NCBI GenBank assembly: GCA_038741495.1 | Contig: JAVYKX010000002.1 | Coordinates: 198,541-262,540 of the forward strand | DNA length: 64,000 bases | Direction: 5' to 3' | DNA from: Thermofilum sp. | Lineage (GTDB): Archaea; Thermoproteota; Thermoprotei; Thermofilales; Thermofilaceae | Shown here: piece by piece, positions 19,413-28,464 of the stretch | Layout of the letters: each line of letters starts with the position of its first letter | Position numbering within the stretch: position 1 is the stretch's first letter | Translations under genes and position numbers: made by a program | The notes under the pieces: model-generated | Database searches by the model: none | Told to the model about the DNA's origin: nothing | Seen by the model: only the letters and a program-made list of their open reading frames with translations

Positions 19413-19994
19413 CTACTTCTCACCGAAAATCATCTCACTTAGATCGCTCATCCACGTAGCAATCTGCGAGCAAAGGCTCACGTAGAATATCTGCTCTTCT
19501 CGTGTCATGTTCTTCATCTTCTCTCTGAGGGGAGCCGGGTTCCTGAGAGCCAGCTGTGCTATTTTCAGCGTTCTGAGCCTTATCAGGTCTGTTGCTGCTA
19601 TCCGTATCTTTCGGTAGTTCTCTTCTGCTGTGCCGTCGCCTCTCCTAGCTCTATCTTTCAGATCTCTAACGTAGAGCGCTAGTTTCAGGTAAAAGTCTTC
19701 TTCCAGAGGCTGCAGCTCATCGCTCTTCTCCTCAGCCCACGTGCACTTTTTTACAGTTGAGATCGCAGGAAGCTGTTCGCTATCCACTTCGGCCGCACCT
19801 TCCCGGATGAGCGTCAAGGCGTAAGAGTATGGAAGTTTTACACGCTGCCCAGCTTTAAATTTTAAAAATTGAAGAGCTGACTTTAACGAAGTATCGCGCT
19901 TTATTACCAGCGGGATGTCCGAGTCTGAGTATAGCACTGTGCGGAGGAGGTCCCTGAGCGCCATCATAACCTCTCTGCTCTTTACTCCTGTCAA
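19413..19994 (-). CDS. gins23: GINS complex subunit (GINS23)
   Basis: The 193-residue protein has a small beta domain first (about residues 28-75, VKLPYSYALTLIREGAAEV) and then the helical domain (YRKIRIAATDLIRLRTLKIA, then the ATWMSDLSEMIF helix). This B-then-A order is that of Psf2/Psf3, hence GINS23 rather than GINS51. GINS joins MCM and the Cdc45/RecJ-like protein into the active CMG helicase. Its position immediately upstream of mcm matches Sulfolobus. Confidence 0.85.
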   Translation of the reverse strand: MTGVKSREVMMALRDLLRTVLYSDSDIPLVIKRDTSLKSALQFLKFKAGQRVKLPYSYALTLIREGAAEVDSEQLPAISTVKKCTWAEEKSDELQPLEEDFYLKLALYVRDLKDRARRGDGTAEENYRKIRIAATDLIRLRTLKIAQLALRNPAPLREKMKNMTREEQIFYVSLCSQIATWMSDLSEMIFGEK

Positions 19995-20102
19995 TCTACT
20001 TGATAATAGTGTCCGAGATAGTGTGCTGAAAGTGATAGTATTAGGAATTTATCATAGTCGTAGGACGAGGCGGGCACAAGCAGTAGCGCCGATCGGGTGC
20101 AG

Positions 20103-20112
20103 GAATATATTT
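20103..20112 (+). promoter_or_regulatory. TATA box of S-adenosylhomocysteinase gene
   Basis: GAATATATTT lies 28-38 bases before the ATG at 20141. Confidence 0.45.
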
Positions 20113-20140
20113 CCGCTCGGCTAACTGGAGTGGACAGCTT

Positions 20141-21442
20141 ATGGCGGAGTATAAGGTTAGGGATATCTCCCTAGCAGACAAGGGGAAGATTGCGGTAGAG
20201 TGGGCCGAGGTCCACATGCCGGTTGTATCTAGGCTTAGAAGGCTTCTATCCTTCAAGAAGCCTTTGCAGGGAGTCAGGATAGCGGCGTGTATGCACGTAA
20301 CGAAGGAGACGGCCGTTCTGATGCTCACGCTCCGCGATGCGGGAGCTGAAGTTGCTCTGTCAGCATCTAACCCGCTTTCAACGCAGGATCATGTAGCTGC
20401 TTTCCTTGCTAGGGAGGGTGTGCACGTGTACGCGTGGCGGGGGATGAACGAGGAAGAGTACTTCAACGCGATAGCGTCTGCCGCGAGTATAGGGCCGCAC
20501 ATCACCATGGATGATGGAGGAGACCTTACGGTCATGCTGCACAAGATCGCTCACGACGTGCGCGAAGGAATCGATTACGCTGTGGGATCGAAGTTTCTCT
20601 CTCCGGATACCGCTAGGAGCGTTCGAGGAGGCACTGAAGAGACCACAACAGGTGTGATCAGGCTGAAAGCACTCGAAAGAGAGGGAAAGCTGCTGTACCC
20701 GGTGATAGCAGTCAACGACTCCAGGACGAAGTACCTTTTCGACAATCGATTTGGCACTGGACAGTCGACGATCGACGGCATACTTCGCGCGACGAACATC
20801 CTGCTCGCGGGCAAAGTTGTTGTCGTGGCCGGTTACGGGTGGGTGGGGCGTGGTATAGCTTGGAGAGCAAGGGGGATGGGTGCCCGCGTGGTGGTCGTGG
20901 AAGCTGACCCTATCAAAGCTCTCGAAGCTTACTACGAGGGGTTCGAGGTCACAGACATGTTAAAAGCCGCAAGCCTAGGCGATGTTTTCATCACGGCTAC
21001 CGGTAACATCAATGTTATCAGGAGGGAGCATTTAGAGAGGATGAAGGATGGAGCGATTCTGGCCAACTCGGGACACTTCAACGTGGAAATTTCTCTGAAG
21101 GATCTCGGAGAGCTAGCTGTCTCCAGGAGAAGGATAAGCGACTATGTTGATGAGTTCACACTCCGCGACGGTAGAAGGCTGTACTTGCTAGCCGAGGGAA
21201 GGCTCGTGAACTTGGTTGCTGCCGAGGGACACCCGAGCGAGGTTATGGACTTGTCTTTCGGCAACCAAGTCTTAGCAGTGATGCTGCTTCACAGAAGAGG
21301 AGGTGCTATGCCGCGTAAGGTGCTCAAGCTACCCCGAAGCCTGGATCGGCGCGTTGCAAGATTAAAGCTAATGTCGCTGGGAGTGATGATTGAGAAGCTG
21401 ACTCCAGAGCAGGTAAATTACCTATCGTCGTGGAGCATTTAG
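20141..21442 (+). CDS. ahcY: S-adenosylhomocysteine hydrolase
   Basis: The 433-residue enzyme splits S-adenosylhomocysteine into homocysteine and adenosine, removing the product that inhibits methyltransferases. Visible motifs: EWAEVHMPV near the start, the NAD-binding GYGWVGRGIAWRARGMGA around residue 230, the EETTTGV substrate segment and NSGHFNVEI. The length is typical of archaeal enzymes, which lack the insert and long C-terminal tail of many bacterial forms. The window holds several SAM-dependent enzymes that would feed it (Nop2/Sun, TrmI, TrmY, the methylthiotransferase). Confidence 0.95.
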   Translation: MAEYKVRDISLADKGKIAVEWAEVHMPVVSRLRRLLSFKKPLQGVRIAACMHVTKETAVLMLTLRDAGAEVALSASNPLSTQDHVAAFLAREGVHVYAWRGMNEEEYFNAIASAASIGPHITMDDGGDLTVMLHKIAHDVREGIDYAVGSKFLSPDTARSVRGGTEETTTGVIRLKALEREGKLLYPVIAVNDSRTKYLFDNRFGTGQSTIDGILRATNILLAGKVVVVAGYGWVGRGIAWRARGMGARVVVVEADPIKALEAYYEGFEVTDMLKAASLGDVFITATGNINVIRREHLERMKDGAILANSGHFNVEISLKDLGELAVSRRRISDYVDEFTLRDGRRLYLLAEGRLVNLVAAEGHPSEVMDLSFGNQVLAVMLLHRRGGAMPRKVLKLPRSLDRRVARLKLMSLGVMIEKLTPEQVNYLSSWSI

Positions 21443-21510
21443 CTCGTTGCGGGGCTCTCGAAGCTTTCTCGCTGGCTAGAGCGCATGCGTGGAGTTCATA
21501 CACTGGTGAA

Positions 21511-21519
21511 CGATTTATA
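21511..21519 (+). promoter_or_regulatory. TATA box of metS
   Basis: CGATTTATA lies about 28 bases before the GTG at 21543. Confidence 0.5.
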
Positions 21520-21542
21520 GCCTGTGAAGGACTCGCGTTTGG

Positions 21543-23255
21543 GTGATACCGCTGTCGGAGCGCAAGGAAAAGTGGCTCGTGCTGGCTGCCTGGCCGTACG
21601 TGCACGGGGTACCTCACCTAGGTAACTTGATAGGGTCTATTCTTTCCGCTGACGTCGCCGCCCGGTACCTGAGGATGAAGGGAGCTGACGTGGTCTTCGT
21701 AAGCGGGTCTGACATGCACGGGACACCTATAGAGGTGGAGGCTCTTAAAAGGGGTGTTAGCCCCAAGGACCTGGCTGAGAGCAATCACAAAACTATTCAA
21801 AGCCTGTTTGAAAGATGGAACATAAGTTTCGATAACTACTCTACGACGGAAAGCGACGTGCACAAGCAATTTGTGCACGAGTTTTATGATAAAGTGTACA
21901 AAAATGGCTACGTTTTTGAAGAAGTCGTACAGCTCTACTACTGCCCTAACGACGGGCTCTTCCTCCCCGATAGGTTCGTCACGGGCACGTGCCCCTACTG
22001 CGGCTACGAGAAAGCTTACGGTGATCAATGCGAGAACTGTGGCAGGCTTCTTGAGCCAACACTACTGCTAAACCCCCGCTGCTCTATTTGCGGAGGCACG
22101 CCGGTGCTGAGGACCACTAAGCACTGGTTCTTTGATCTGCCGAAACTGCAGAGCGCCTTAGAGGAGTACATTAAGGGCAACGAGAACCTTCCCTCTAACG
22201 CAAAGAACATGAGTCTTCAAATCTTGAAGGACGGGCTGAGGCCTCGGGCTCTTACCCGCGACAACAAGTGGGGGATTCCCGCACCGTTTCCAGGCGCTGA
22301 GGATAAAACAATCTACGTTTGGATGGAAGCTGTTCTTGGGTACATCTCGGCCACTATAGAGTACTTCAGGAGGAGAGGGGAGCCCGAACGCTGGAAGGAT
22401 TTCTGGCTTGACCCCTCGACGAGAAGTGTGTACTTCATAGGTAAGGACAACATCCCGTTCCACACGCTGATACTACCTGCACTTCTCATGGCGAGCGGTG
22501 AAGGCTACGTTCTCCCGTGGACCGTCGCCTCAACTGAGTACCTGCTATTTAAGGGGTTAAAGTTCTCCAAGAGTAAGAGAGTAGGCGTGTGGATAGACGA
22601 GGCGCTTGAGGTATTCCCAGTAGACTACTGGCGCTTCGCCCTCATCGCCCTCCGTCCCGAAGCTAGGGACACGAACTTCACCTGGGAGGAGTTCCAGCGA
22701 GTTATAAACAACGAGCTTATCGACAATATCGGAAACTTTATTCACAGAGTCCTTGTGCTCGCGTACCGCCGGTACGACGGCAAAGTTCCAGCGCCGAGCA
22801 GTAGACGAGCGGAACGCTTAACTGAGGAGTTGAGAAAGCGCTTCGACCAGGTAACGCTCAGCATGGATGCTTTCAGATTTAAGGAGGCTTTGTCGAGGAT
22901 ACTGGCTCTCTCGAGCGCCGGTAACGCTTTCTTGAACGAAGAGAAACCCTGGGAGCTCGATCCGAAGGACGCTTCGGGTATCGTTTTCGATCTGCTACAG
23001 GTAGTTAAAGCTCTGGCTGTAATGCTTTACCCGATGATACCCTCCAGCGCTGATAGAATCTGGAACCTTCTCGGTTACAATGATAATCTAGCAAACCATC
23101 TGTGGATAGAAGCTCTCGAGCCCTTACCACCAGGGCAGGATCTGCTCGAGCCCAAGCCTCTGTTCTCGAAGATCACCGACGAGGACATTAAAGCGGCTGT
23201 GCAGAAGATCGAGAGCATCCGGGAGAGAATCTCTAGTCAACAACTTCTCCAATAA
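21543..23255 (+). CDS. metS: Methionyl-tRNA synthetase
   Basis: The 570-residue class I enzyme has the HIGH motif as GVPHLGNLIG, four zinc-knuckle pairs between residues about 135 and 185 (CPND, CPYCG, CENCG, CSICG), and KMSKS as KFSKSKRVG. It lacks the C-terminal EMAP/Trbp111-like tRNA-binding domain, so tRNA-binding help, if any, would come from a separate protein. GTG start at 21543 with a TATA box at leaderless distance. It charges both the permuted initiator and the intron-bearing elongator tRNA-Met found here. Its 3' end overlaps the convergent methylthiotransferase by 23 bases. Confidence 0.95.
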   Translation: MIPLSERKEKWLVLAAWPYVHGVPHLGNLIGSILSADVAARYLRMKGADVVFVSGSDMHGTPIEVEALKRGVSPKDLAESNHKTIQSLFERWNISFDNYSTTESDVHKQFVHEFYDKVYKNGYVFEEVVQLYYCPNDGLFLPDRFVTGTCPYCGYEKAYGDQCENCGRLLEPTLLLNPRCSICGGTPVLRTTKHWFFDLPKLQSALEEYIKGNENLPSNAKNMSLQILKDGLRPRALTRDNKWGIPAPFPGAEDKTIYVWMEAVLGYISATIEYFRRRGEPERWKDFWLDPSTRSVYFIGKDNIPFHTLILPALLMASGEGYVLPWTVASTEYLLFKGLKFSKSKRVGVWIDEALEVFPVDYWRFALIALRPEARDTNFTWEEFQRVINNELIDNIGNFIHRVLVLAYRRYDGKVPAPSSRRAERLTEELRKRFDQVTLSMDAFRFKEALSRILALSSAGNAFLNEEKPWELDPKDASGIVFDLLQVVKALAVMLYPMIPSSADRIWNLLGYNDNLANHLWIEALEPLPPGQDLLEPKPLFSKITDEDIKAAVQKIESIRERISSQQLLQ

Positions 23256-24522
23256 GGTGCAGCGCCGTCGCCCCCACTATGCGAGCTTTTACAAACTCTC
23301 CCGGCTGCACATGGTAACCTTTCATGATCACCAGCTTGTACTCCGGAGTTCTACCAGCTACATCCCCTCTGAAGGAAGTTCCGTTGATTAACACTTCGAC
23401 GGTCCTCCCAACGTAGCTCCTATTAACCTCGGCAGCGATTCGCAAAGCTACTGAAGAGGCCTCGCGGCTTCGCGCCTTCTTCACGTGCTCTGGTATGTTG
23501 TCGTAGCTAACATACCCCAGCGTGAAGGGTCTAAGAGTGTATCTAGCAACATGCACTTTGTCGAACCTTAATCTCTCGATAAAGCTAAGAGTGTTCCTGA
23601 AACTTTCATCGCTTTCTCCCGGGAAACCGACTATGATGTCTGTCGCCAGGCTCAGCGTCCCCACGCTACTGCGTATTTTTGCTACTAATTCTTCGTAAGC
23701 GCTCACTGTATATCTTCGCCTCATAAGTCTCAGTACTTGGTCATCGCCAGATTGGGCTGGGAGGTGGAAGTAACGGTAGAGTCTTTCATCCTTAAACAGC
23801 GGTAGCAGCTTTTCAGCGATTTTCGCTGTCATAATTGGTTCCATCATGCCGAGCCTAATCCTGTACCTGCCCTGTACTTCTTCAAGCAGCGTCTCTACCA
23901 GCTCGGGTAAAGAGCTCCTGCTACCAATCCCATAGCTCGCTACATCCTGGCCTGTGAGATATATCTCCCTAGCCCCTCTCGCCACCGCCTCCTTCACTGC
24001 CTTTACGATGCTCTCAACCGGGTAGCTCTTCACCTGCCGCCCCCTAGCCACCCACTCAACGCAGAAACTGCAGGATCCTGTGCAACCGCTCTCTATGGGA
24101 ACTACGTAGGTAGGCCCACCCCGGTACTCCGGGAGAATCGAAAGGTTCCTCTGGTACTTTCGCACTATGTAGACCGGGTCCCTGGATTCTAGGGCGTCGA
24201 CAACGTGGTCAAGGGCATCGGGCTCAACTAATGCGGCTTCGGGCGTGATGCTGAGTATGCTCTTCGGTCTAACATTAACTAAACAGCCTGCGACTACGAA
24301 GCGTGCGTGAGGAGCTTTCTCGCGCAGCTCTCTCAGCCTCTTAAGCATAGCCACCTCTGTATCTCCGCGAACAGCACAGGTTACAACGACGATGGCATCG
24401 GCGTCTCTAGCGTCGCTAGAAACAGTGTAGCCTGCTTTCTCCAGCAGTGATCTGGCGATCTCCCCTTCCGCCTTGCTAAGCCAGCAGCCGTGGACTTCGA
24501 GGTAAACTTTCACTGCCGGCAC
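23233..24522 (-). CDS. tRNA-t6A37 methylthiotransferase (Cdkal1/e-MtaB type)
   Basis: The 429-residue protein has the UPF0004 N-terminal domain with its three cluster cysteines (HGCWLS, VTCAVRG, AGCLVN), the radical SAM motif CTGSCSFC near residue 153, and a C-terminal TRAM domain (about 365-429). It adds a 2-methylthio group to t6A at position 37 of ANN-decoding tRNAs using two iron-sulfur clusters. It converges on metS with a short overlap. Confidence 0.9.
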   Translation of the reverse strand: MPAVKVYLEVHGCWLSKAEGEIARSLLEKAGYTVSSDARDADAIVVVTCAVRGDTEVAMLKRLRELREKAPHARFVVAGCLVNVRPKSILSITPEAALVEPDALDHVVDALESRDPVYIVRKYQRNLSILPEYRGGPTYVVPIESGCTGSCSFCVEWVARGRQVKSYPVESIVKAVKEAVARGAREIYLTGQDVASYGIGSRSSLPELVETLLEEVQGRYRIRLGMMEPIMTAKIAEKLLPLFKDERLYRYFHLPAQSGDDQVLRLMRRRYTVSAYEELVAKIRSSVGTLSLATDIIVGFPGESDESFRNTLSFIERLRFDKVHVARYTLRPFTLGYVSYDNIPEHVKKARSREASSVALRIAAEVNRSYVGRTVEVLINGTSFRGDVAGRTPEYKLVIMKGYHVQPGEFVKARIVGATALHLIGEVVD

Positions 24523-24572
24523 CCGGTGGACATTCAGATCAGAAACTTAGGGAAGGGGGAGTAAAGGATCTC

Positions 24573-26159
24573 TCACAGTGGCAGCTGTCTGTACACTCTC
24601 CCTAAACTCTCAGCGAGCCTGAGCAGCTTCTCCTCCAACTCGTCAACCTTTTGCTTGTACTCGTGCTTTGTAATTCTTCCTCTACGGTACAGTCGCTCGA
24701 CCTCCAGTAAGCTTTCCACACAGCTGTTAATTTCGCTCTCTATCGTAGCCAGAGTTCCGAGCGCTTTCTCTCCCCGTTGTCCGAGTGTTGTTAAGAAAGC
24801 TCGTAGCTCCGAGCTAAAGGCGGAGTCGCGCCTCATGTGACTATTTAGCAGGCTGATCATCTTGGTCGTTCCAGCGCCCCTCGCTCTGTACTCTCTAAGC
24901 TGCTTAACCAGCGTAATAATGTCATTTCTCCAGTCTTCAATAAGTTTCCTGACCTTCTCCGCAGAGCCCTCCTCGGCTGCCTTCTCGAGGACCGCCTGCT
25001 CCTTAGGTCTCTCCTTGCGGAGTACTAGGTAGCCGGCCGCTCCCACAACAGCTACTGTAATCACAACTCCTATGAGCGGTAGGAAGCCTCCCGAGGTTTG
25101 CGCGAAACTGGGCGTTACTCTGACGGGTGAGTACATACCAGGCTGCAGCAGTGGGCCTGCAGGTGGCAGTGAGTAGCATTGCATCGAAGAGCCCACTTTT
25201 TCAACTCTAGAAGCGCTTGGGCTAAGGGTAGCTGTTCCTTCGATGCACACGCGCACTGTGTAGTTCTGGATAAAGGGGCCTAAGCCCATGTACGCGTCTA
25301 CGGTCCCGTTCAGAGGGGACGAGTAGCGTAAAGTGATTATGCTTCTTTGACCTGCACCTTGCAGAGCGGGTAGAAGGCTGATGACGATGAGTGTCTCGTT
25401 CTTTGCAGAATACTGACTAATGTACCTCGAAGGATACTTGAAGAGAGATGCCTCGACAGCGTCGAGCGTGAAAGCTGAAGGAAGTGTTAGCCTCAGGCTG
25501 GTGGTAGGCATTTCTCCCTCCGATACTAGGTGTAAAGAGTCCACATACTCTACCTTACCGGGTGATAGCAAGATCGTTCTATTGAGGAAAGTGACTCTCA
25601 CCATCTGCACGCTGCTCAAAGGAGCCCATGCACGTACAACGTCGCAAGCGCTCGGCACAGCGGTTAAATTGTACTTCACCACTCCTTGTGAACTGCTTCC
25701 GAGGATGGTCTCTACGGTAAACGCTGTGCCGATGGTGAAGCTACCCGTGACGTTCGTTATCACTCCGAGAGGCGCTAGAGGCACAGGTAAAGCGACTGAA
25801 AGCGTGGTCGCGTTAGCAGATAACGCGCTGATAACTAGCGTAACATTTGCCTCAGTAAACTCTCTAGTAAACTCGAAAGTCAGAAGTTCACCTGAAACGC
25901 GTCCACTTACCTGTTGGCCATCAACCCTAGCAAACGCGAGAAGAATTCTGTCTCCAAAGTCGCTAATGTTTAGCGAAAAACTGTTCACAGGTCTCGGGAA
26001 TTTAACGCTAGCAAATAGGAGCGCGTAACCATACTCTATTCGACCTTGAATACTCATGTGCGCTAATTCTGCGGTGCTCTGGCTCGCTTCTTGCGCACTC
26101 GCTGTGCGCGCTAACATAAGGACTACTAGGAGCAGGATAGCCAGCCTCTCGACGCGCAT
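24573..26159 (-). CDS. Secreted/membrane-anchored protein of unknown function
   Basis: I recognise no family. The 528-residue protein has a clear signal peptide (residues 1-22, LAILLLVVLMLARTASA), an extracellular beta-rich part of about 330 residues with many Asn-X-Ser/Thr sites, one transmembrane helix near 356-380 (PLIGVVITVAVVGAAGYLVL) and a basic cytoplasmic tail with a coiled-coil of about 130 residues rich in Glu, Arg and Leu. That topology resembles a receptor, surface anchor or membrane-organising protein. It follows aEF-2 on the same strand with a 55-base gap. Confidence 0.75.
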   Translation of the reverse strand: MRVERLAILLLVVLMLARTASAQEASQSTAELAHMSIQGRIEYGYALLFASVKFPRPVNSFSLNISDFGDRILLAFARVDGQQVSGRVSGELLTFEFTREFTEANVTLVISALSANATTLSVALPVPLAPLGVITNVTGSFTIGTAFTVETILGSSSQGVVKYNLTAVPSACDVVRAWAPLSSVQMVRVTFLNRTILLSPGKVEYVDSLHLVSEGEMPTTSLRLTLPSAFTLDAVEASLFKYPSRYISQYSAKNETLIVISLLPALQGAGQRSIITLRYSSPLNGTVDAYMGLGPFIQNYTVRVCIEGTATLSPSASRVEKVGSSMQCYSLPPAGPLLQPGMYSPVRVTPSFAQTSGGFLPLIGVVITVAVVGAAGYLVLRKERPKEQAVLEKAAEEGSAEKVRKLIEDWRNDIITLVKQLREYRARGAGTTKMISLLNSHMRRDSAFSSELRAFLTTLGQRGEKALGTLATIESEINSCVESLLEVERLYRRGRITKHEYKQKVDELEEKLLRLAESLGRVYRQLPL

Positions 26160-26214
26160 CGGAGGCGAAGCGATAGACAGGCTTAAAAAGTTAAGTGATC
26201 TGCTTTCCCGAGGT

Positions 26215-28419
26215 CTAGGGTCCTACGTAGTCCTCTACTCTGGGTAGCTTCTTCGGAAGTCCTTTCCTCTCCCTAATAGCGAGCACAAGTTGTTCAAGCT
26301 GGCCTGAAGGTACCGGCGCCCACTTCAGGAACTCGTAGGCAAAGAAGGCCCTACCCTGAGTCGCTTCCCTGAACTCATCCGCGATGTTGAAGCTCTCCGC
26401 TACTGGGAGCTCTGCTAGCACACGCATTACAAGGCCCTTCTCCTCCATCGATATTATCTTACCTCTGTGCCTGTTGAGGACGGTTAGTGCTCCGCTTAGC
26501 TGCGCTGACGGTACTTTGATGTCCACTTTCAGTATGGGCTCCAGCAAGGTGGGCTTCGCGGACAAGAACGATGCCATGATGCTGTTTTTAGTTGCCGGCA
26601 TAATCTGCGCGGGACCGCGGTGCGCAGGGTCTTCGTGGAGCACCGCGTCGACAAGCACGACCTTTACTCCACGCACCGGCTCCTGGGCGAGAGGGCCTGC
26701 CTCCATCGACCATCTGAAACCTTGAACTATAGTGTCCCGCACTTCCCTGAGGTATTGAACGCCTGTGGTGCGGTTGACGATCACGTTGAAGTTCTCGTCG
26801 ATATCCCAGATGTTTCGGGCCTCGTCCGTGTCCCAGCCAGCGTACTCGCGGAGGATATTTGCTCTCTCACGCCAGTCCTGGTCCGCGTAAACCTTGCCCT
26901 CCTGCATGAGCTTTATAGTCTCCTCGTTGAGAGGCTCGGTGTAGAGGTACAGCTTATTGTGCTTGTTCGGCGATTTACCCTCGAAGACTTCGCCTTTCTC
27001 CCTCACGGTCTCTCTGTACCGCACTATCGGCGGAGAGGTCACTATATCCAGCCCGGTCCTCTGCTTCAGATCCCATAGCGTGATCTCGAGGTGCAGAGTT
27101 CCCACACCGCTTATCAGGTACTCACCGGTCTCCTGGTTGATGTAAACCTTGAGTGTGGGGTCCTCGATCGCAAGCTTCCTTAGAGCGTCTACCAGCTTGG
27201 GTAGATCGCCGCTCCTCTTGGGCTCGATAGCTATAGTGACTACGGGCTCCGCGACGTAGGCAAGGTGCTCGAAAGGCGTCATCACATCCTTGAATCTCGA
27301 GTCAACTACGGTCTCCCCGGCACGCGCTTTATCAAGCCCTAGGATAGCGACGATGTTCCCTGCAGGTACCTGCTCTATCTTCTCCCTGTAGGGTCCCATG
27401 TAGAGGCCCACTTGCAGAACTTTCCCAGTGTCCTTCGCGTTAACAAGATAGACTTCTTGCCCCTCCACGACAGTACCGCTGAATACCCTACCGGTTGCTA
27501 CCTGACCAGCGTGAGGGTCTACGGTGATCTTACTCACGGCAACGACTGTTGGCCCCTCCGGGTCGCACTCCAGCATGGCTTTCCCGATTTCGCTGCTTAA
27601 CTCTCCACGCCATAGCCGAGGCACTCTATACTTCTGAGCTTCGCGAGGGTTGGGGATGTGCTCTACGACCATGTCGAGGAGAGCTACGTAGAGGGGAAAA
27701 TCTCGTGCCAACTCCTCGTGGTTACCGTGCTCGTACGCGTCGATTATGTAGTCGAACTTCACTCCTTTCTCTACTGCTATGGGTACTGTGAGTCCCCACT
27801 TGTGGAGGGCGCTGCCGAAAGCAACCTGGCCCTTCGCGATGTCAACCTTCCACTTATCTCTAAACTCTTTGTCTGCATAAAGCTCTATCAACCCGTTAAA
27901 CTCCTTCACGATTTCCACGAATCTTTGTTGAATCTCTCGGGGACCTAGCCGAAGCTCCTTGATAAGCCTATCCACCTTGTTTATGTAGAGGAGAGGTTTC
28001 ACGTACTCTTGTAGTGCTTGGCGCACAACGGTCTCTGTCTGAGTCATCACGCCCTCCACAGCGTCTACGACAACTATGCCGCCATCCATCATTCTCAAAC
28101 TGCGCGTGACATGGCCCGTAAAGTCAACGTGTCCGGGAGTGTCCACGAGATTTACCACGTAGGGCTTATTCTCCCACTCGTGGTACAGGGATACGTTCGC
28201 CGCTTTCACGGTCATCTGCCTTAGCTGCTCAATCTCGACGTAGTCCAGCGCCAAGGCCTGTCCAGCAACCTTAGGGCTAAGGATGCCGGCACCCATCAGG
28301 AGAGAATCCGAGGTCGTTGTCTTCCCGTGGTCTACGTGGGCTAAGGTGCCGATGTTCCTGACCTGCTCGACGTTTCTCATGATTTTTGCAATCTCCTCGA
28401 CTTGCTTGTACCTGGGCAC
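26215..28419 (-). CDS. fusA: Translation elongation factor aEF-2
   Basis: The 734-residue GTPase moves tRNAs and mRNA after peptide-bond formation. The P loop is AHVDHGKTT near residue 27, the switch II region DTPGHVDF, G4 NKVD. The domain IV tip carries the diphthamide motif in HEDPAHRGPAQIMPA. The C terminus ends in EDYVGP. Length is normal for archaea. TiaS and uL6 lie upstream on the same strand, forming a translation-gene cluster. Confidence 0.97.
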   Translation of the reverse strand: MPRYKQVEEIAKIMRNVEQVRNIGTLAHVDHGKTTTSDSLLMGAGILSPKVAGQALALDYVEIEQLRQMTVKAANVSLYHEWENKPYVVNLVDTPGHVDFTGHVTRSLRMMDGGIVVVDAVEGVMTQTETVVRQALQEYVKPLLYINKVDRLIKELRLGPREIQQRFVEIVKEFNGLIELYADKEFRDKWKVDIAKGQVAFGSALHKWGLTVPIAVEKGVKFDYIIDAYEHGNHEELARDFPLYVALLDMVVEHIPNPREAQKYRVPRLWRGELSSEIGKAMLECDPEGPTVVAVSKITVDPHAGQVATGRVFSGTVVEGQEVYLVNAKDTGKVLQVGLYMGPYREKIEQVPAGNIVAILGLDKARAGETVVDSRFKDVMTPFEHLAYVAEPVVTIAIEPKRSGDLPKLVDALRKLAIEDPTLKVYINQETGEYLISGVGTLHLEITLWDLKQRTGLDIVTSPPIVRYRETVREKGEVFEGKSPNKHNKLYLYTEPLNEETIKLMQEGKVYADQDWRERANILREYAGWDTDEARNIWDIDENFNVIVNRTTGVQYLREVRDTIVQGFRWSMEAGPLAQEPVRGVKVVLVDAVLHEDPAHRGPAQIMPATKNSIMASFLSAKPTLLEPILKVDIKVPSAQLSGALTVLNRHRGKIISMEEKGLVMRVLAELPVAESFNIADEFREATQGRAFFAYEFLKWAPVPSGQLEQLVLAIRERKGLPKKLPRVEDYVGP

Positions 28420-28464
28420 GCAAATTTCACCTCGTTCCCGCGAGGGCAGAATGGCTTTTATTCA

